From: Anthonomus grandis grandis
Lineage: Eukaryota; Arthropoda; Insecta; Coleoptera; Curculionidae
Assembly: GCF_022605725.1 (NCBI RefSeq)
Contig: NC_065549.1
Coordinates: forward strand, 35,727,690-35,791,689
Length of the DNA: 64,000 nt
Reading direction: 5' to 3'
The translations under genes and the position numbers were made by a program. Of the stretch, positions 44,106-54,480 are shown piece by piece; the stretch's first letter is position 1, and each line of letters begins with the position of its first letter. Under the pieces are notes generated by a model. The model worked only from the letters and a program-made list of their open reading frames with translations. It ran no database searches and had not been told where the DNA came from.

Positions 44106-46480
44106 ATGAAGCTAAATAGAGATTCTTCTTCGTCAAGTTCATCAGACTGGGAAGAAGATATAGAAAACGCAGCTGCTTTTATAGTAGCTAATGATGGTAT
44201 ACAGCGAAGTGATTGGATTTACCAAATAACTCGGCGTAGAGAAGAAGTGGGGGAATTTCATCAATTAGTCCACGAATTATTTAATGAACATCCAGACCGA
44301 TTTCACATGTATTTAAAATGACCAAAGAAGAATTTAATTATTTGCATGGACTTATTAAAAATGACATTCAGAAGCAAAATACTCAGCTTAGAAGAGCGGT
44401 TAGTACCGAAGGAAGATTGGCGGTGTATTTAAGGTAAGCACTTACCAATAATTGACATAAATTTTTTATTATGCAAAAAGTATCGCTATACACGTTAAAT
44501 AATAATAAAAAAGTTTAATGATATTTAGCTAAGTCGACCAGAGACACAGAGTTCATATCTAGTAACGTCGGTCTCCATTCCTCGCGAGTTGTCTCTGCTG
44601 TAGGGTAGTTGCTTGTTTGTGAAACATTTGTAAATTGCCCATGTCCAGCTTTATCATACTACTGCGGCGGGAGAGCCGATTGCATGTTAGAGGATTCTGA
44701 TAATGGTCTAGAATATTCATGAGGTGACGGCAAGGGTTGCACAGAATATGACGATGATGACGTAGACTATCTAGAATTATCGTGAGGTGAAAACAATGGT
44801 TGCAAAGCATATGACGAAGATGGTGCAGGTATTGAAGCACTTTGTGCTTGTGCGCTTCTTAATTCAGCTTGAAGGATTGCAGTGCTCACTGTTATTTTAA
44901 CTGTAGCTTGTTCGGCTTTTGGTAATTATTTCGTCATTCTCTATGTTCCTGTATGTTTATTTTGCGCTGTTAATTTCTCTTCGAATTTTCTTTTTCTGAG
45001 AGCAGCATTTTGTTTCATTATTACCGCCATTTTCTCGGCTGCAATATTTTTTTTTTGTGAACACGTTTTGTTTCTCTTCATGTGCTCTATTGTTTTAGTA
45101 TTTTCGGCGAGCAATTTATCGTCTTGCGAAGGTGTTTGTTGTTGTATAATTGCAATATGTTCTTGGTCCGCTTCGTCAGCTATATATTCAGCGTCTGTAC
45201 TGCGTTCTTGTATTTGCTGTTCGTCTGCGTCAACGTCATCGTCGTTAATTTCTCTTTCGTCGGGAATGCGAATTTTATGTTCATTTTGAGACTTCTGCAA
45301 ATTGCCGCGGGTCCTAAAAACACTTACATAGAATTGTAATTAAAACTCAAAAGTTATTTACCTTCGACCTCCTAAATACGGCAGCAAAAATGTCATCTGC
45401 TGTTCAAATTTCCATGGCGTAATTTTTTTGGTAGCCTGGCCATTTTGTGTAGACAGGCGTCTATTTCTTGCATTACAGAAACATCGTCTAAGTTTGTCCC
45501 ATTTTGTCTTGGCGTTGTCTGCTAGAAGTAAAACCAACGAAATACATATTACACTTTGTTTCAGATTTCCGTCAACTGGAAATTCGTTTAGGAGTATGGG
45601 ATTTAATTACAGAATGGGATTCAGTACAGTTCGTGAAATAGTAATCGAAGTGTGTGATGCCATATGGAAAAATGTGGGGCCTATTGTACTGATAAAACCA
45701 ACGGAAGAGTTATGGAAGAAGTCGTCAGCTAGATTTAACCAACTGTGGAATTTTCCGAATTGCGTTGCTGCCATAGACGGCAAACACGTTAATATTCAGT
45801 ATAAATGCAGGATCCATATACTACGACTACAAGGGAAGTCATTCGATAGTTCTGTTGGCGCTGGTTGATGTAGACTACAAGTTTATTGCCATTGACGTTG
45901 GCTCCTACGGCAGGAATAGCGATGGTGGCATATTAGAAAAGTCCGATATTGAAAAAATGCTTGAGAACAGAATACTAAACATGCCAGCACACTCTCCACT
46001 GAAACCAAATGGACCACCTCAGCCTCATATTATCGTGGGTGATGAAGCATTCCCACTGAAAACATACTTGCTTCGTCCATACAGCAAATATCACTTACAA
46101 GGAAATGAAGCTCATACAATATATAACTACAGGTTATCAAGGGTTGGCGCGTTGTGGAAAATGCGTTTGGCATTTTGGTAGCGCGATGCAGAGTGTTTCG
46201 TAGACATTTGGAAGTACAACTAGAATTGGTGAATAAAATTGTTCTTGCTTGTTGCTGCCTCTATAACATGTTGTGTTCCGATGCATACGAACCTGATAAT
46301 GTCACTTTAAATATGCCTGATGCTGCCTTTCAGTATCTTGACGGAATGTGACGGAATTGCACTAATGAAGCTTTTAGAGTTCGAGAAGCTTATACAGAAT
46401 TTTTCAATTCACCTTCGGGTAGCGTAACTTGGCAGATAGATATGGTTCGCAGAGGCAGAGTAGACCGTGATAACAATTAA
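44106..46480 (+). pseudogene. PIF/Harbinger transposase of Harbinger-2, two exons
   Basis: Exon 1 (44106-44433) starts MKLNRDSSSSSSSDWEEDIE and, after a frameshift near 44316, continues FKMTKEEFNYLHGLIKNDIQ and RLAVYLR. Donor TTAAG|GTAAGC and acceptor CTTTGTTTCAG|ATTTCC (45565) are in phase. Exon 2 gives FPSTGNSFRSMGFNYRMGFS, NCVAAIDGKHVNIQ (first catalytic Asp), AIDVGSYGRNSDGGI (second), IIVGDEAFPLKTYLLRPYSK and VVENAFGILVARCRVFRR (catalytic Glu). It ends DMVRRGRVDRDNN at TAA 46478. Lesions: frameshifts near 44316, 45805 and 46145 and a TGA at 46349. All three catalytic residues survive. The 1131-bp intron contains two MADF exons on the other strand. Confidence 0.85.
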
Positions 46481-46793
46481 ATATATACAGCATGGAACTT
46501 TCCAATAGAATAAATTGGTAAAAAATTAAGGACTAATACGTGATCAAAATTCATTCATTTCATTAGAAAGTTCCACTCTGTATATACTGTGTATGTCTTC
46601 TGCTAATGCGTTTATATATATTAATAATAAAAGAACAAAATCACTGAATTTACGTGTTATTTGCAAGTGTCTATCAATTTCTTCCCAAGCTTCTTGCCGA
46701 ATCGTCTGGTCCCTGTACTCGGCTGATGAGTGATTATATAGCACTTGATTGACTTGATTGAAGATTGTTTTACACCAAAACCTGTATCAAAAC
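44941..46793 (-). pseudogene. MADF-domain DNA-binding protein of Harbinger-2, three exons
   Basis: Exon 1 (about 46793-46654) reads FNQVNQVLYNHSSAEYRDQT and IRQEAWEEIDRHLQIT, the first half of a MADF domain. Donor CAC|GTAAAT joins in phase to acceptor TTTTACTTCTAG|CAGAC. Exon 2 (45521-45362) reads AKTKWDKLRRCFCNARNRR and PWKFEQQMTFLLPYLGGRR, the second half. A 48-bp intron (45314-45361) leads to exon 3 (45313-44941), TRGNLQKSQNEHKIRIP, then an Asp/Glu-rich stretch and a Lys-rich tail. The first intron contains the transposase's second exon. A Ser/Pro-rich reading can be followed below 44941 in another frame (to about 44560), so the true C-terminus may be longer. The start codon is not visible. 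Confidence 0.75.
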
Positions 46794-47494
46794 ACTAAAC
46801 GTAATGTCACGTTCGATTACAAAATGTAAATTGGCGGGATAACAGAGGCGTGCTATCATGTGAGAGCAGACGAACGCGCCGTGAATACGTGAGGTGATAA
46901 CAGTGTGATTCTGATACATAGAATTCTACGCGTAACTGGACTTGCACATACTGTACAAGTCACGTGAGCTCACATGACGTGATGATAGTCTGTTTCCGCC
47001 TTAAGTCACAAAAAAAAGGTCATTTTCATATTTAAGAAAGTAAGTGTTGATTTAACTATGTAAGTATCTGTTCAAGACGTCTCTTCAACTTTTAGCTGAA
47101 TAAATTAAGACTATGTCATCTGCATATGATCCAATATCACATTTCTCATTTAATTTCCTAATATTATTTATGTATGTCAAAAAGAGCGTGGGTCCCAATA
47201 CAGTACCCTGAGGAACTTCACTGTTTATCACGCCTGCATTACTTAGTTTATTTTTTATTTTAACATATTGCTTTCTTTCTGTCATGTAGTCCTTTAGTAA
47301 GTTTAGCGGACCATTTCGAAAACCCATTTCCTCCAACCGATCAAACAAGAGAGCATGTGATGCGGTGTCAAAAGTTTTTGACAGATACATAAAAGCAGCT
47401 ATACTTTTAAATTTCCTTTGAAAATTTTGATTGATTCTATTTACAAATTCAAAAACTGCATCCTCTGTACAACCCGAATACATACAGAAATTAA

Positions 47495-48295
47495 AATTAA
47501 TAAAAAATAAAAATAAAAACGACTAAGTATGCATAACAAACTAAACACTAAGACAAAATACTATAATATAACCACCCCATTCTGAAATATCACTGATGTA
47601 AGCAAAAGTAAGATGCCTTCATTTATTTCGTTTTACCATCAACAAACAAGTTAACAGTCAGTAAAATCTAAATATATTAACTGTTGACCTTTGTATTTTA
47701 AGTTGATGATAATAGAGCACACTAAAAGTGCACTTTGTAATCTTCGGTTTTTCAAAGACACAACAATAAAATCTTTAAGCATGGTTATGTATGAAATCGT
47801 ATATCGATAAATTATTTTATGCTTGTTGATGTATAGGTACCTAAAAAAATCTTTTTAGTACTTTTTCTAATTGATTTATTTTAGTTTCTGCTTATCGTGA
47901 CCATATAACAGAATCATGGAAGAGCTGAAGATCCAATCTGACAACAGGGTTATTAAGGATAGGCTCTTACCAGAATGCTATTTGGGATACTACAAGGAAT
48001 TTTTACCGAATTGTAAATAAAAAGAAAATTAATTTAATTCTACTACGTTTGGTCCTAGCCTGTAAATATATTCCTGTCTATTTTTTATGTATAAAATATA
48101 AAATCAATTCAAATTCAAATTTTTATTAACCAAAATTGACACAATACAGTATATGGAATTCGTCCATGTTCAAAGAAGCTAAAATTTCAAACGTTATAGA
48201 CTTAAATCTATACTATCACTAAACCTAGTTTACATACTCAAAGAAATTATTAACCATATAAAACAGTAACAGAAATAAATATAATATACATTACA
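47495..48295. other. AT-rich spacer, no gene recognised
   Basis: Nothing recognised. A/T-rich runs follow the truncated end of LINE-C; the 3' flank of LINE-D begins near 48110. Confidence 0.45.
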
Positions 48296-48300
48296 GCTAG

Positions 48301-49200
48301 TTACAGGTAGGTCTTAATATCATGATAATACTTCAAAACTAAAAAAGCTTTCAATTTTTTTTTAAATGTTGACAAACTGTTACAATTTTTTATGTCATTT
48401 GGTATTTTATTAAATACTTTTGAACATAAAGTATCAGGATAAAATTTTTTGAAAGAGTTAATCTAGTACGCAACAAAGATAAATTATTTCTTAGTCTAGT
48501 TGGATAATTATGAAAAAAACCATTTGTCACAAATACATTAAGATTCTTAAAAACAAATAAACACACTTGAAATATATACATACACGGAATAGTTAAAATC
48601 TCAAAGTGATTAAAAAGCGATCTACAGGAAGTTTTAGGGGGTACTCCCGCCATACATCTAATAACTTGTCTTTGACCAATAAATACACGACACGCATAAA
48701 AACCCCAGAATTGGATCCCATACAGAATCCTAGAGTAGATTATGGCATAATCTACTCTAGTATACATAAACTAGCTGGTTTTTATTAATTAAGGACCTAA
48801 TATTTCTTATGGCATAACAAAGGCTACCGAATTTTAATGCCAAATCATTGCAATGTGCTTCCCATGAAAGAGTGCCATCTAGTATCAAGCCAAGAAACTT
48901 TATTGTTTGTTGACGTTGCAAGAAACTACCGTTATTGCTCAAAAGCATGTCAAAATCAAGATTTAATTGACCCGAAGTGCAAAAAACCATATAATTTGTT
49001 TTCTTGGTATTAAGAAAAAGTTCATTTAGAGTAAACCAGTTATTTAACTCGTGCAATGCTTTTCCGGTAGTAATGTGCATATTTTCTGTACTTTGTTGCC
49101 GAACAAGGGCTGATGTATCGTCCGCGTACATAGTAACGTGACTATACAGTAGATCTGTAGGCAATGAATTTACAAATCTAAGAAACAAGAAGTGTGGCAA
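48301..49200 (-). pseudogene. 5'-truncated LINE, RT C-terminal part (LINE-D)
   Basis: From 49200 down, the minus strand reads FLFLRFVNSLPTDLLY, HVTMYADDTSALV (YADD intact), WFTLNELFLNTKKTNYMVF and TIKFLGLILDGTLSWEAH. After a frameshift near 48760 comes ILYGIQFWGFYACRVFIGQ, and after another near 48420 KVFNKIPNDIKNCNSLSTFK, ending DIKTYL at TAA 48301. The 5' end stops abruptly in motif B, the usual result of incomplete target-primed reverse transcription. No poly-A tail is obvious. Confidence 0.8.
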
Positions 49201-49880
49201 ATACGAAAAATAATAACATACAGTATATTTTTAAGTTTCGAGGATGGATATACTTATTGGCATAAATTAAATTTGTTTACAAATTTTTATTAAAAAAATC
49301 CAAATTTGAAAGCGCAATATTGCGCGGAATGAACGTTAAGATCGATGCTGAACGCCCGGGACCGAACGTCTTTGATGGCGTCCCATGGCAACCCTCAAAA
49401 GTCAGTTAATGAAACAAGATTTTTCGCGACGAGCCTGTTAAAATTTAAACTCGGAAATGTTGTCACTTAGAAGGCAACTGACTGGAAGAGTAGTGGGGTG
49501 GGCTTTGGCAAGCGATTTTTTAAATAAGTTACTTGTTTTAATGCGGATTTATACCGTCAAACTCCCAATAGGTTTTATAAAGGAAGCTTTTTTTAATTTT
49601 AAAACAAGAAGGGGACACTGATTTCAGGCTTTTTAAGCGTGTATATGCCTTATACTTTGGTACTTAATAAACCGGAAAATAAAGGCAAATCTGGTAGCTA
49701 TTTGGTACGCTTGTGCTAAAAAACATGTAGCTAATGTAATTCAAAAATAAATTAGTAAAACAAGCTAGTATGTAATATTTAAGCCTCTGCTACTTAAAAA
49801 GGCATTAAAACATCTTAGCATTCCAATAATTAGATTCTTCATTGCTTCTGACAGGAAAATCATTTATTTATCGATATATA
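49201..49880. other. Spacer, no gene recognised
   Basis: The 49310-49510 stretch is richer in G and C (ACGCCCGGGACCGAACGTC) without a supported ORF. The rest is AT-rich. Confidence 0.4.
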
Positions 49881-49882
49881 TA

Positions 49883-50709
49883 CAGAGTGGCCCATTTAAC
49901 TTGAGATATCGCAATATCTCGAAAACTAAACATGTATCCAGAAAATGTTTCATGTGAGGCTTAAATGGTTTCCAGGGGGCCATAAAATGACGTTATTGTT
50001 TTGACCTTGAGTGGACGTCTTCAAGGTCAAATGAAGGTCAACTTCACTTTTTTACATAAAAAACCTCTATGTTCTTTAATAGTATCTGATTTAGTGTTAA
50101 AAAATTAGTAATTTTCATCTGACACTTTTTAAATGCGACTTGTCCTTTTCAAGATATAAATTTTTGATTCTTTTACGAATTTTTACCTTGACAATGATAT
50201 TTGCCCTTCAATGACATTTGAACGAATACTATGAACCAAAATAATGTCTCATTTACTTTGTTCATCAGTATTTGTTTGCAATCGCCTGAAATACCTGGGA
50301 TAAACACGTGACATCTGTTCACTATAGAAAATCAACAATGCCTTGTCACAACAATATTAAAGAATTGCTGAATCAAAGCTATTCCTGTGTCTAATGTCAT
50401 TATCAAGGAAAAAATTCGTAAAAGAATCAAGAATTAATATCTTGAAAAAGGAAGGGTCGCATGTAAAAAAGTGTCAGATAAAATTTACTTATTTTTTAAC
50501 GTTTAATCAGATACTATAAAAAATAGAGGTTTTGATGTAAAAAAGTGAAGTTGACCTTCATTTGACCTTGAAGACGTCTACTCAAAGTCTAACCAATGAC
50601 GTCATTTTATGGCCCCCTGGAAACCATTCAAACTTCACATGAAATATTTTCTGGATACATGTTTAGTTTTCGAGATATTGCGATGTCTCAAGTAAAATGG
50701 ACCACCCTG
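49883..50709. mobile_element. Long-armed fold-back element with TA duplication
   Basis: The end CAGAGTGGCCCATTTAACTT and the reverse complement of the right end (CAGGGTGGTCCATTTTACTT) match, and homology continues for about 320 bases on each side (49883-50202 and 50390-50709). TA flanks both ends (49881-49882, 50710-50711). The unique centre is only about 190 bases and has no ORF. The ends and TA target make it a non-autonomous mariner/Tc1-class element. Confidence 0.85.
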
Positions 50710-50711
50710 TA

Positions 50712-51165
50712 TATATTTATAGAGGGAGAGTAGTCTTGCCCGACGAGTTAAATAACAAACAATTTTTTTTTAACGATTTTCTTAAGGTATCGGTCCTAAT
50801 GAAAGTTATTGTTGAAATAAAATGCCTTTTAAATTACCACCAAACTTTCGAAAATGTTTATTTTCTTCTTCAGGGCTACAAATTTATGGAATAAATATAT
50901 AATTATTTTTCTACATTGGCTTGTACAATAGAAATTCGTGATAAGTATTAATACTACTAGTAGTATTAATAGTATTAATAGTAGTAAGTATTAATATTAC
51001 TAGTTAATAATACTAAAGTATTAACTAATATACATTTAATTATGAAAGTCTACTATGAGGCCATATCCTTGTTGGTTTATTTAGCTAAAAGACTACATAT
51101 TATTTGATTTTTACGGTTTTTTAAAAATGTTTAAAAAACTATAATAGCGCAACACACGAATGTAC
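50712..51165. other. AT-rich spacer with a TATTAATA-type palindrome
   Basis: A low-complexity palindromic stretch (50943-51010, AAGTATTAATACTACTAG and its inverse) is present. No gene recognised. Confidence 0.45.
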
Positions 51166-51492
51166 TAACAAATGTCTTTAAAACACTTGCAGAACAAAAT
51201 TATCTAGATGTATTTTATAACAAAACAAAACATTTTTTTAAGGATTATCAAGAATTGATTATTACAAGGGCTGATAAAGGCAATGTCACTGTTGTTAGGA
51301 TAAAACAGTCATATATGGAAAAATCAAATCTAATTTTATCTGATCAGGCCTATTATAGTCAGCTACTCAGAGATCCGACCAACACCATCCAACAGAAAGC
51401 CAATAAACTAGTAACAAATCTAAAGAATCAAGGACAATTGACGGAAGAGCTAAAAATCTAAGATTTTACAATCAAACCTCACCTAAATTTAT
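51166..51492 (+). pseudogene. Penelope-like RT N-terminal fragment (PLE-B)
   Basis: The frame reads FKTLAEQNYLDVFYNKTKHF, then QELIITRADKGNVTVV, YMEKSNLILSDQAYYSQLLR and DPTNTIQQKANKLV, the conserved N-terminal region of Penelope RTs (ADKGNVTV...LLxDxxxYxxLxxDPT). After TAA near 51459 and a frameshift, LRFYNQTSPKFIG resembles the following 'LR..N...PRFYGLPKIHK' block. The remainder of the RT is missing; the sequence switches to an antisense LINE ORF1 fragment. Confidence 0.65.
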
Positions 51493-51890
51493 AGGAGCTT
51501 TTTCTTTAGATCGAGACTTCGATAAAGGTCTTTTGAGATCCCATACTCAGTGTTTTTTAGTTTATGCGCCGCTTTTAACATGGAACGAGCGGCAGCGTTT
51601 GTTATAAATAAAGTCTTATACTGTCTTGGAATATAATATAATTATTTAACATAGTTTGCGCAAATTTCGATAATATAGGATCAAGATCTTCATGAATAGT
51701 TTCCTTAATGTCAAACAGGACTAGGTTTTTGGAACGAATCTAATATACTAATTTCTGAACTCTGTCTCTGAATGCTTCGTTCTTCTTCTCCAGTTTTTTA
51801 GCAGCTTGCATATTTTCGTTTAGTTTGGTGCCAAGGTGCTGTATTATTTCAGCTTCCATACCCTGCATGTTTTGAGTTAGCAAAGCTAAT
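51493..51890 (-). pseudogene. LINE ORF1 fragment, coiled coil and RNA-binding region
   Basis: From 51890 the minus strand reads LTQNMQGMEAEIIQHLGTKL and NENMQAAKKLEKKNEAFRDR (coiled coil), then VQKLVY, a TAG, and IRSKNLVLFDIKE, matching the L-E-x-x-x-R-x-x-N-I-v-i-F-G-i-x-E transition of L1-like and Jockey-like ORF1 proteins. The distal AAHKLKNTEYGISKDLYRSL matches the end of such proteins (a 'GI-x-x-DL' motif). The central RNA-recognition part is shortened. Confidence 0.55.
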
Positions 51891-52217
51891 AACTAGTGAT
51901 TTGTTCGATAGATCTTTTATTTTGCACAATTATCAGGAACATAGTCCCATAAATTAGGTTTAATTAAAATAATAGTTTATACCTCTACAGGGAGAGTGGT
52001 CAAGAAACTGCTTAACCGTAAGTATTAATAACAACTTATTCAAGTTAAATATAAAACAGTCCTCACAATCCTAAGAGACAGCTTATTAAATTCGGAGCAC
52101 ACTATTCACGTGCATACACCTCCATGGCTATCTTTATCTACATTTAAACTGAATGCTTGTTTATTCTTTTTCTACAACATGATATTTATGTCTTATATGT
52201 AAATATATAAAATCTAT
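51891..52217. other. AT-rich spacer, no gene recognised
   Basis: I see nothing supported here. Confidence 0.45.
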
Positions 52218-52440
52218 ATTGTTGTGACAAATTCATAATTATTTACTTATTGGGTATTACATCACTATTTCAATAAAAATCAATTTAGAAAATAGTGTCT
52301 CATACCCTTTTTTTAAATATTTTTTCTCAATAATTGAGCATATAAGATAGTATTTTCTAAATTAATTTTTATTGAAATAGTGATTATTATTTATACCTAA
52401 TAGAATAAGTAAATAATCTGCAAATAAGTTTCAACAAAAT
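52218..52440. repeat. Palindromic MITE, copy 2
   Basis: Left ATTGTTGTGACAAATTCATA and right (reverse complement ATTTTGTTGAAACTTATTTG) begin inverted arms of about 100 bases. They share TTATTTACTTATT, the block TTCAATAAAAATCAATTTAG (mirrored as CTAAATTAATTTTTATTGAA) and AAAATAGT. It aligns with the copy at 13268-13527 (GTTGTGAC(G/A)AATTCAT, AAAAATCAATTTAGAAA) but has a shorter, AT-rich centre. Confidence 0.7.
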
Positions 52441-53221
52441 CAATACTCTTAATAAAATTAATATAACTTATGCAAATAATGAATAGTAAGGCACCGAGGA
52501 TGCTCCCTAAGGAATATCATAATTTATTATCTAAAAAGTTCATAGTTCTTGCTTTCTCCAAAGACTTTTTTCAAATATGGTAAAAATTCCGAGACATGAG
52601 TAAATACCAGTGCACACAGATTTTTAAAATCCATCGTGCTGGATAAATAACATTCATAGTATAACTAGAATTTGAAGAGGTTCTAAAATGTATTAATTTG
52701 TTTTTGAATATTACATGTAAAATTTGAAATCCTACACTCGTGGTGCTCGTGTGAATTTTGCTTATTCCACATCTGTTATAGGATATAGAATATACTATAA
52801 CACATATTACAAGTTTTTTTAAATATTTCGTATAATCCCTTAAATTCCTGGACAAAATCAGAAATTTAAATATTTGTCGAATTTTTTACAGGAATTTGCA
52901 ATCTGAGATAATAAGAAGTTTCTCAGTTATTTTGGTTTAAATGCCTAAATTACATTTTCAGGCATTTTTAGCCTAAAAATTGCTTATTTAAGAGTTTTTC
53001 CAAGAACTAATAAAAAAACTAATAAATCGATCTTTAAATGGAAAAATCATAAAAGTAAAAAATTAGAGATCACTGGAATGAAATGCTTCTAACAGTTTCT
53101 CGTTCTCAATTTTCTGTAAAGCATAGACGTCTCTACGTTTTTTTATATTATGTCCTTAAATTTTAATTTCATTCTAGATATTTGCAGTATTTTTAGGTGT
53201 TTTTTTGCGGCATTTAACAGG
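52441..53221. other. AT-rich spacer, no gene recognised
   Basis: A 94-codon minus frame (52571-52855) has no recognisable motif. Nothing else is supported. Confidence 0.45.
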
Positions 53222-53366
53222 TTAACTGCCAGTCCCAATGAGAAAAAAAAATTACCGGGTCCTACGGGCCACGTAACTTTTTTATTAAAAACAGTGTCTG
53301 TGTGCATCAAAACGAATGCATGTGTAAAAATTTATGTAATTTTTGCTTTTTTTAGTTTAAAAAAGC

Positions 53367-53455
53367 TGTGTCCAAATATGGTACACATGGCACCTGATTG
53401 TACAGGTTTTATTTTTTGATGTCGTGTGCCATGTGTACCTTATCTGGACACGTAC
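53367..53455. repeat. Subterminal palindrome of the piggyBac left end
   Basis: GTGTCCAAATATGGTACACATGGCAC is mirrored 35 bases later by GTGCCATGTGTACCTTATCTGGACAC. The same half-unit (GTGTCCA, about 6 bases, GTACACATGGC) recurs at the right end at 56920-56939 and 56942-56964, and in part at 56868-56880. It is probably the internal transposase-binding repeat that piggyBac elements carry; that role is inferred. Confidence 0.65.
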
Positions 53456-53477
53456 AAGGTCAATGTTGATTCGCCTG

Positions 53478-54480
53478 GGCGGCTATTCTGTAATTTTGGA
53501 GGAAGTGACACTTCCTCCTGAGAGAAGGAATCTCACATCACGTTCCTCTCCCTAGGTATAAAAATTAGTATTCTGTAATAGCAGTGACCGTGTGGTGAAC
53601 GATCATCACGATCATGTAATTCTTACAGCGTTGCCAGATTCTCGACCAATAGAATACGCCCGCTCATACGTTCGACGCGCCGCTGACCTGACAAGGATTT
53701 TGACATTTGACGTACCGGATGCCGGGTATTTATTATTTATTTTTTTGTACAACGGATTAAAAGACATTAATAATTGTCTGTGTTAGTGTTACCACTTTAA
53801 TAAATTAGAAATTAGATAGAAGTAGTCTGTGGTATTAAAATGACAGGGTGTAATCGATCGACTCCCATGACCAATGGACAAAAAAAAATTCTAACTGAGT
53901 GGATGAAAAAACACCCCCAGCTACAAAGTGGACTATTTTCAAATAGTTTTACAAAGAAAGACGCCCAAAACTTGTGGGAAAACATCACTGTAACGCAAAA
54001 TGCATTCCCTGGGGCATCCTGTAAAACTTGGAAGCAATGGCGAAAAGTAGGTCAAACATTAGGGTAAATAAAAACAGTTTTGAATATACCTTTCATTTTT
54101 AGTCTTGGCAAGACTTGAAGAAAAACATAAAGGCAAAAAATCCATAAATAATCCATAAATAAAAGCAAAATCCATATTATGGTTATTATTATACACAATA
54201 ATAATAATCGGAGGGATTTTTTTATAATCAGAACCAACAAACCAAACAAAACAACGCTTTTTTTTGGATTTTCATCGCCCACGTGTCTTTCTGTCACCTG
54301 TCTCGGAAGTTAGGTTAGGATACCCTTCTCCCTCACAATTTAGCAGTAGAAGTGTGATCACGCATTTTTCGCACGATGTGAGCGTTCCCCTGTTTACAGA
54401 ATAAACTTTTAGTAATTTTCGAGTGAGTTCCGCCCACTTCTCGTGTGAATGTTGTTTCACGCGTTTACAGAATAGCCGTC
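53478..54480 (+). mobile_element. Small Harbinger-like element encoding only a Myb/SANT protein
   Basis: The ends GGCGGCTATTCTGTAATTTT and (reverse complement) GACGGCTATTCTGTAAACGC are inverted repeats. CTG flanks both (53475-53477 and 54481-54483), fitting the CWG-type 3-bp duplications reported for some Harbinger elements. Length is 1003 bases. It contains a Myb/SANT-like ORF and no transposase, so it is a non-autonomous derivative. It is nested in the piggyBac left flank. Confidence 0.7.
53840..54067 (+). pseudogene. Myb/SANT-like DNA-binding protein, truncated
   Basis: ATG 53840 opens 75 codons. KILTEWMKKHPQLQSGLFSN, then TKKDAQNLWENITVTQNAFPG and CKTWKQWRKV form the three helices of the Myb/SANT-like domain found in insect transposon proteins (the L-x-x-W/F-M-x-x-H/N-P-x-L-x-x-G pattern and the closing 'W-x-Q-W-x-K-x-W'). 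The last conserved Trp appears as Gly (KVG) just before a stop at 54065. No further coding exon is visible before the right end of the element. In autonomous relatives this protein helps transposase bind the ends. Here it is the only gene kept. Confidence 0.6.

Larger units (their letters stand above)
43963..47001 (+). mobile_element. PIF/Harbinger DNA transposon with MADF partner (Harbinger-2)
   Basis: The ends AGGCGGAAACACATTATAGT and (reverse complement) AGGCGGAAACAGACTATCAT are related over about 40 bases that end in the palindrome CACGTGAGCTCACGTG. TAA flanks both sides (43960-43962 and 47002-47004). The element is 3039 bases. The transposase is on the plus strand and the MADF partner on the minus strand, with interleaved exons as in Harbinger-1, but the sequence is only distantly related to it. 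Confidence 0.9.
43228..47483 (-). pseudogene. LINE-C reverse transcriptase, interrupted
   Basis: The minus-strand frame from 47483 to 47085 holds TEDAVFEFVNRINQNF, SIAAFMYLSKTFDTASH (motif A Asp), SEVPQGTVLGPTLFLTYINN and IGSYADDIVLIYS (YADD intact). The continuation left of the Harbinger element has ILVHNNICKRNQTCL and KVTRIKYL, then, after a frameshift near 43840, MLDQHLKWDEDIIDIMY, the usual RT connection motif. The end is near TAA 43228-43230 (LENLEYFSDLLN). Decay is moderate apart from the 3-kb insertion. Confidence 0.75.
43228..47490 (-). mobile_element. LINE fragment split by Harbinger-2 (LINE-C)
   Basis: RT sequence at 47490-47085 (minus) continues, after removal of 43963-47001 and one TAA copy, into the RT C-terminal part at 43959-43228. 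Across the junction the frame reads FFVTYSPDLYDQPNKKQI without a break, proving that Harbinger-2 entered this LINE. The LINE is 5'-truncated within the RT. Confidence 0.75.

Noticed and set aside
44882..45339. Long hydrophobic plus-strand frames (135 and 85 codons)
   Set aside because: They are exact antisense shadows of MADF exon 3 (44941-45313, minus), which has good domain and splice support.
53592..53786. 64-codon frame upstream of the Myb/SANT ORF
   Set aside because: Starts in the subterminal region of the small Harbinger-like element, shows no motif and ends before the Myb start; no reason to call it coding.
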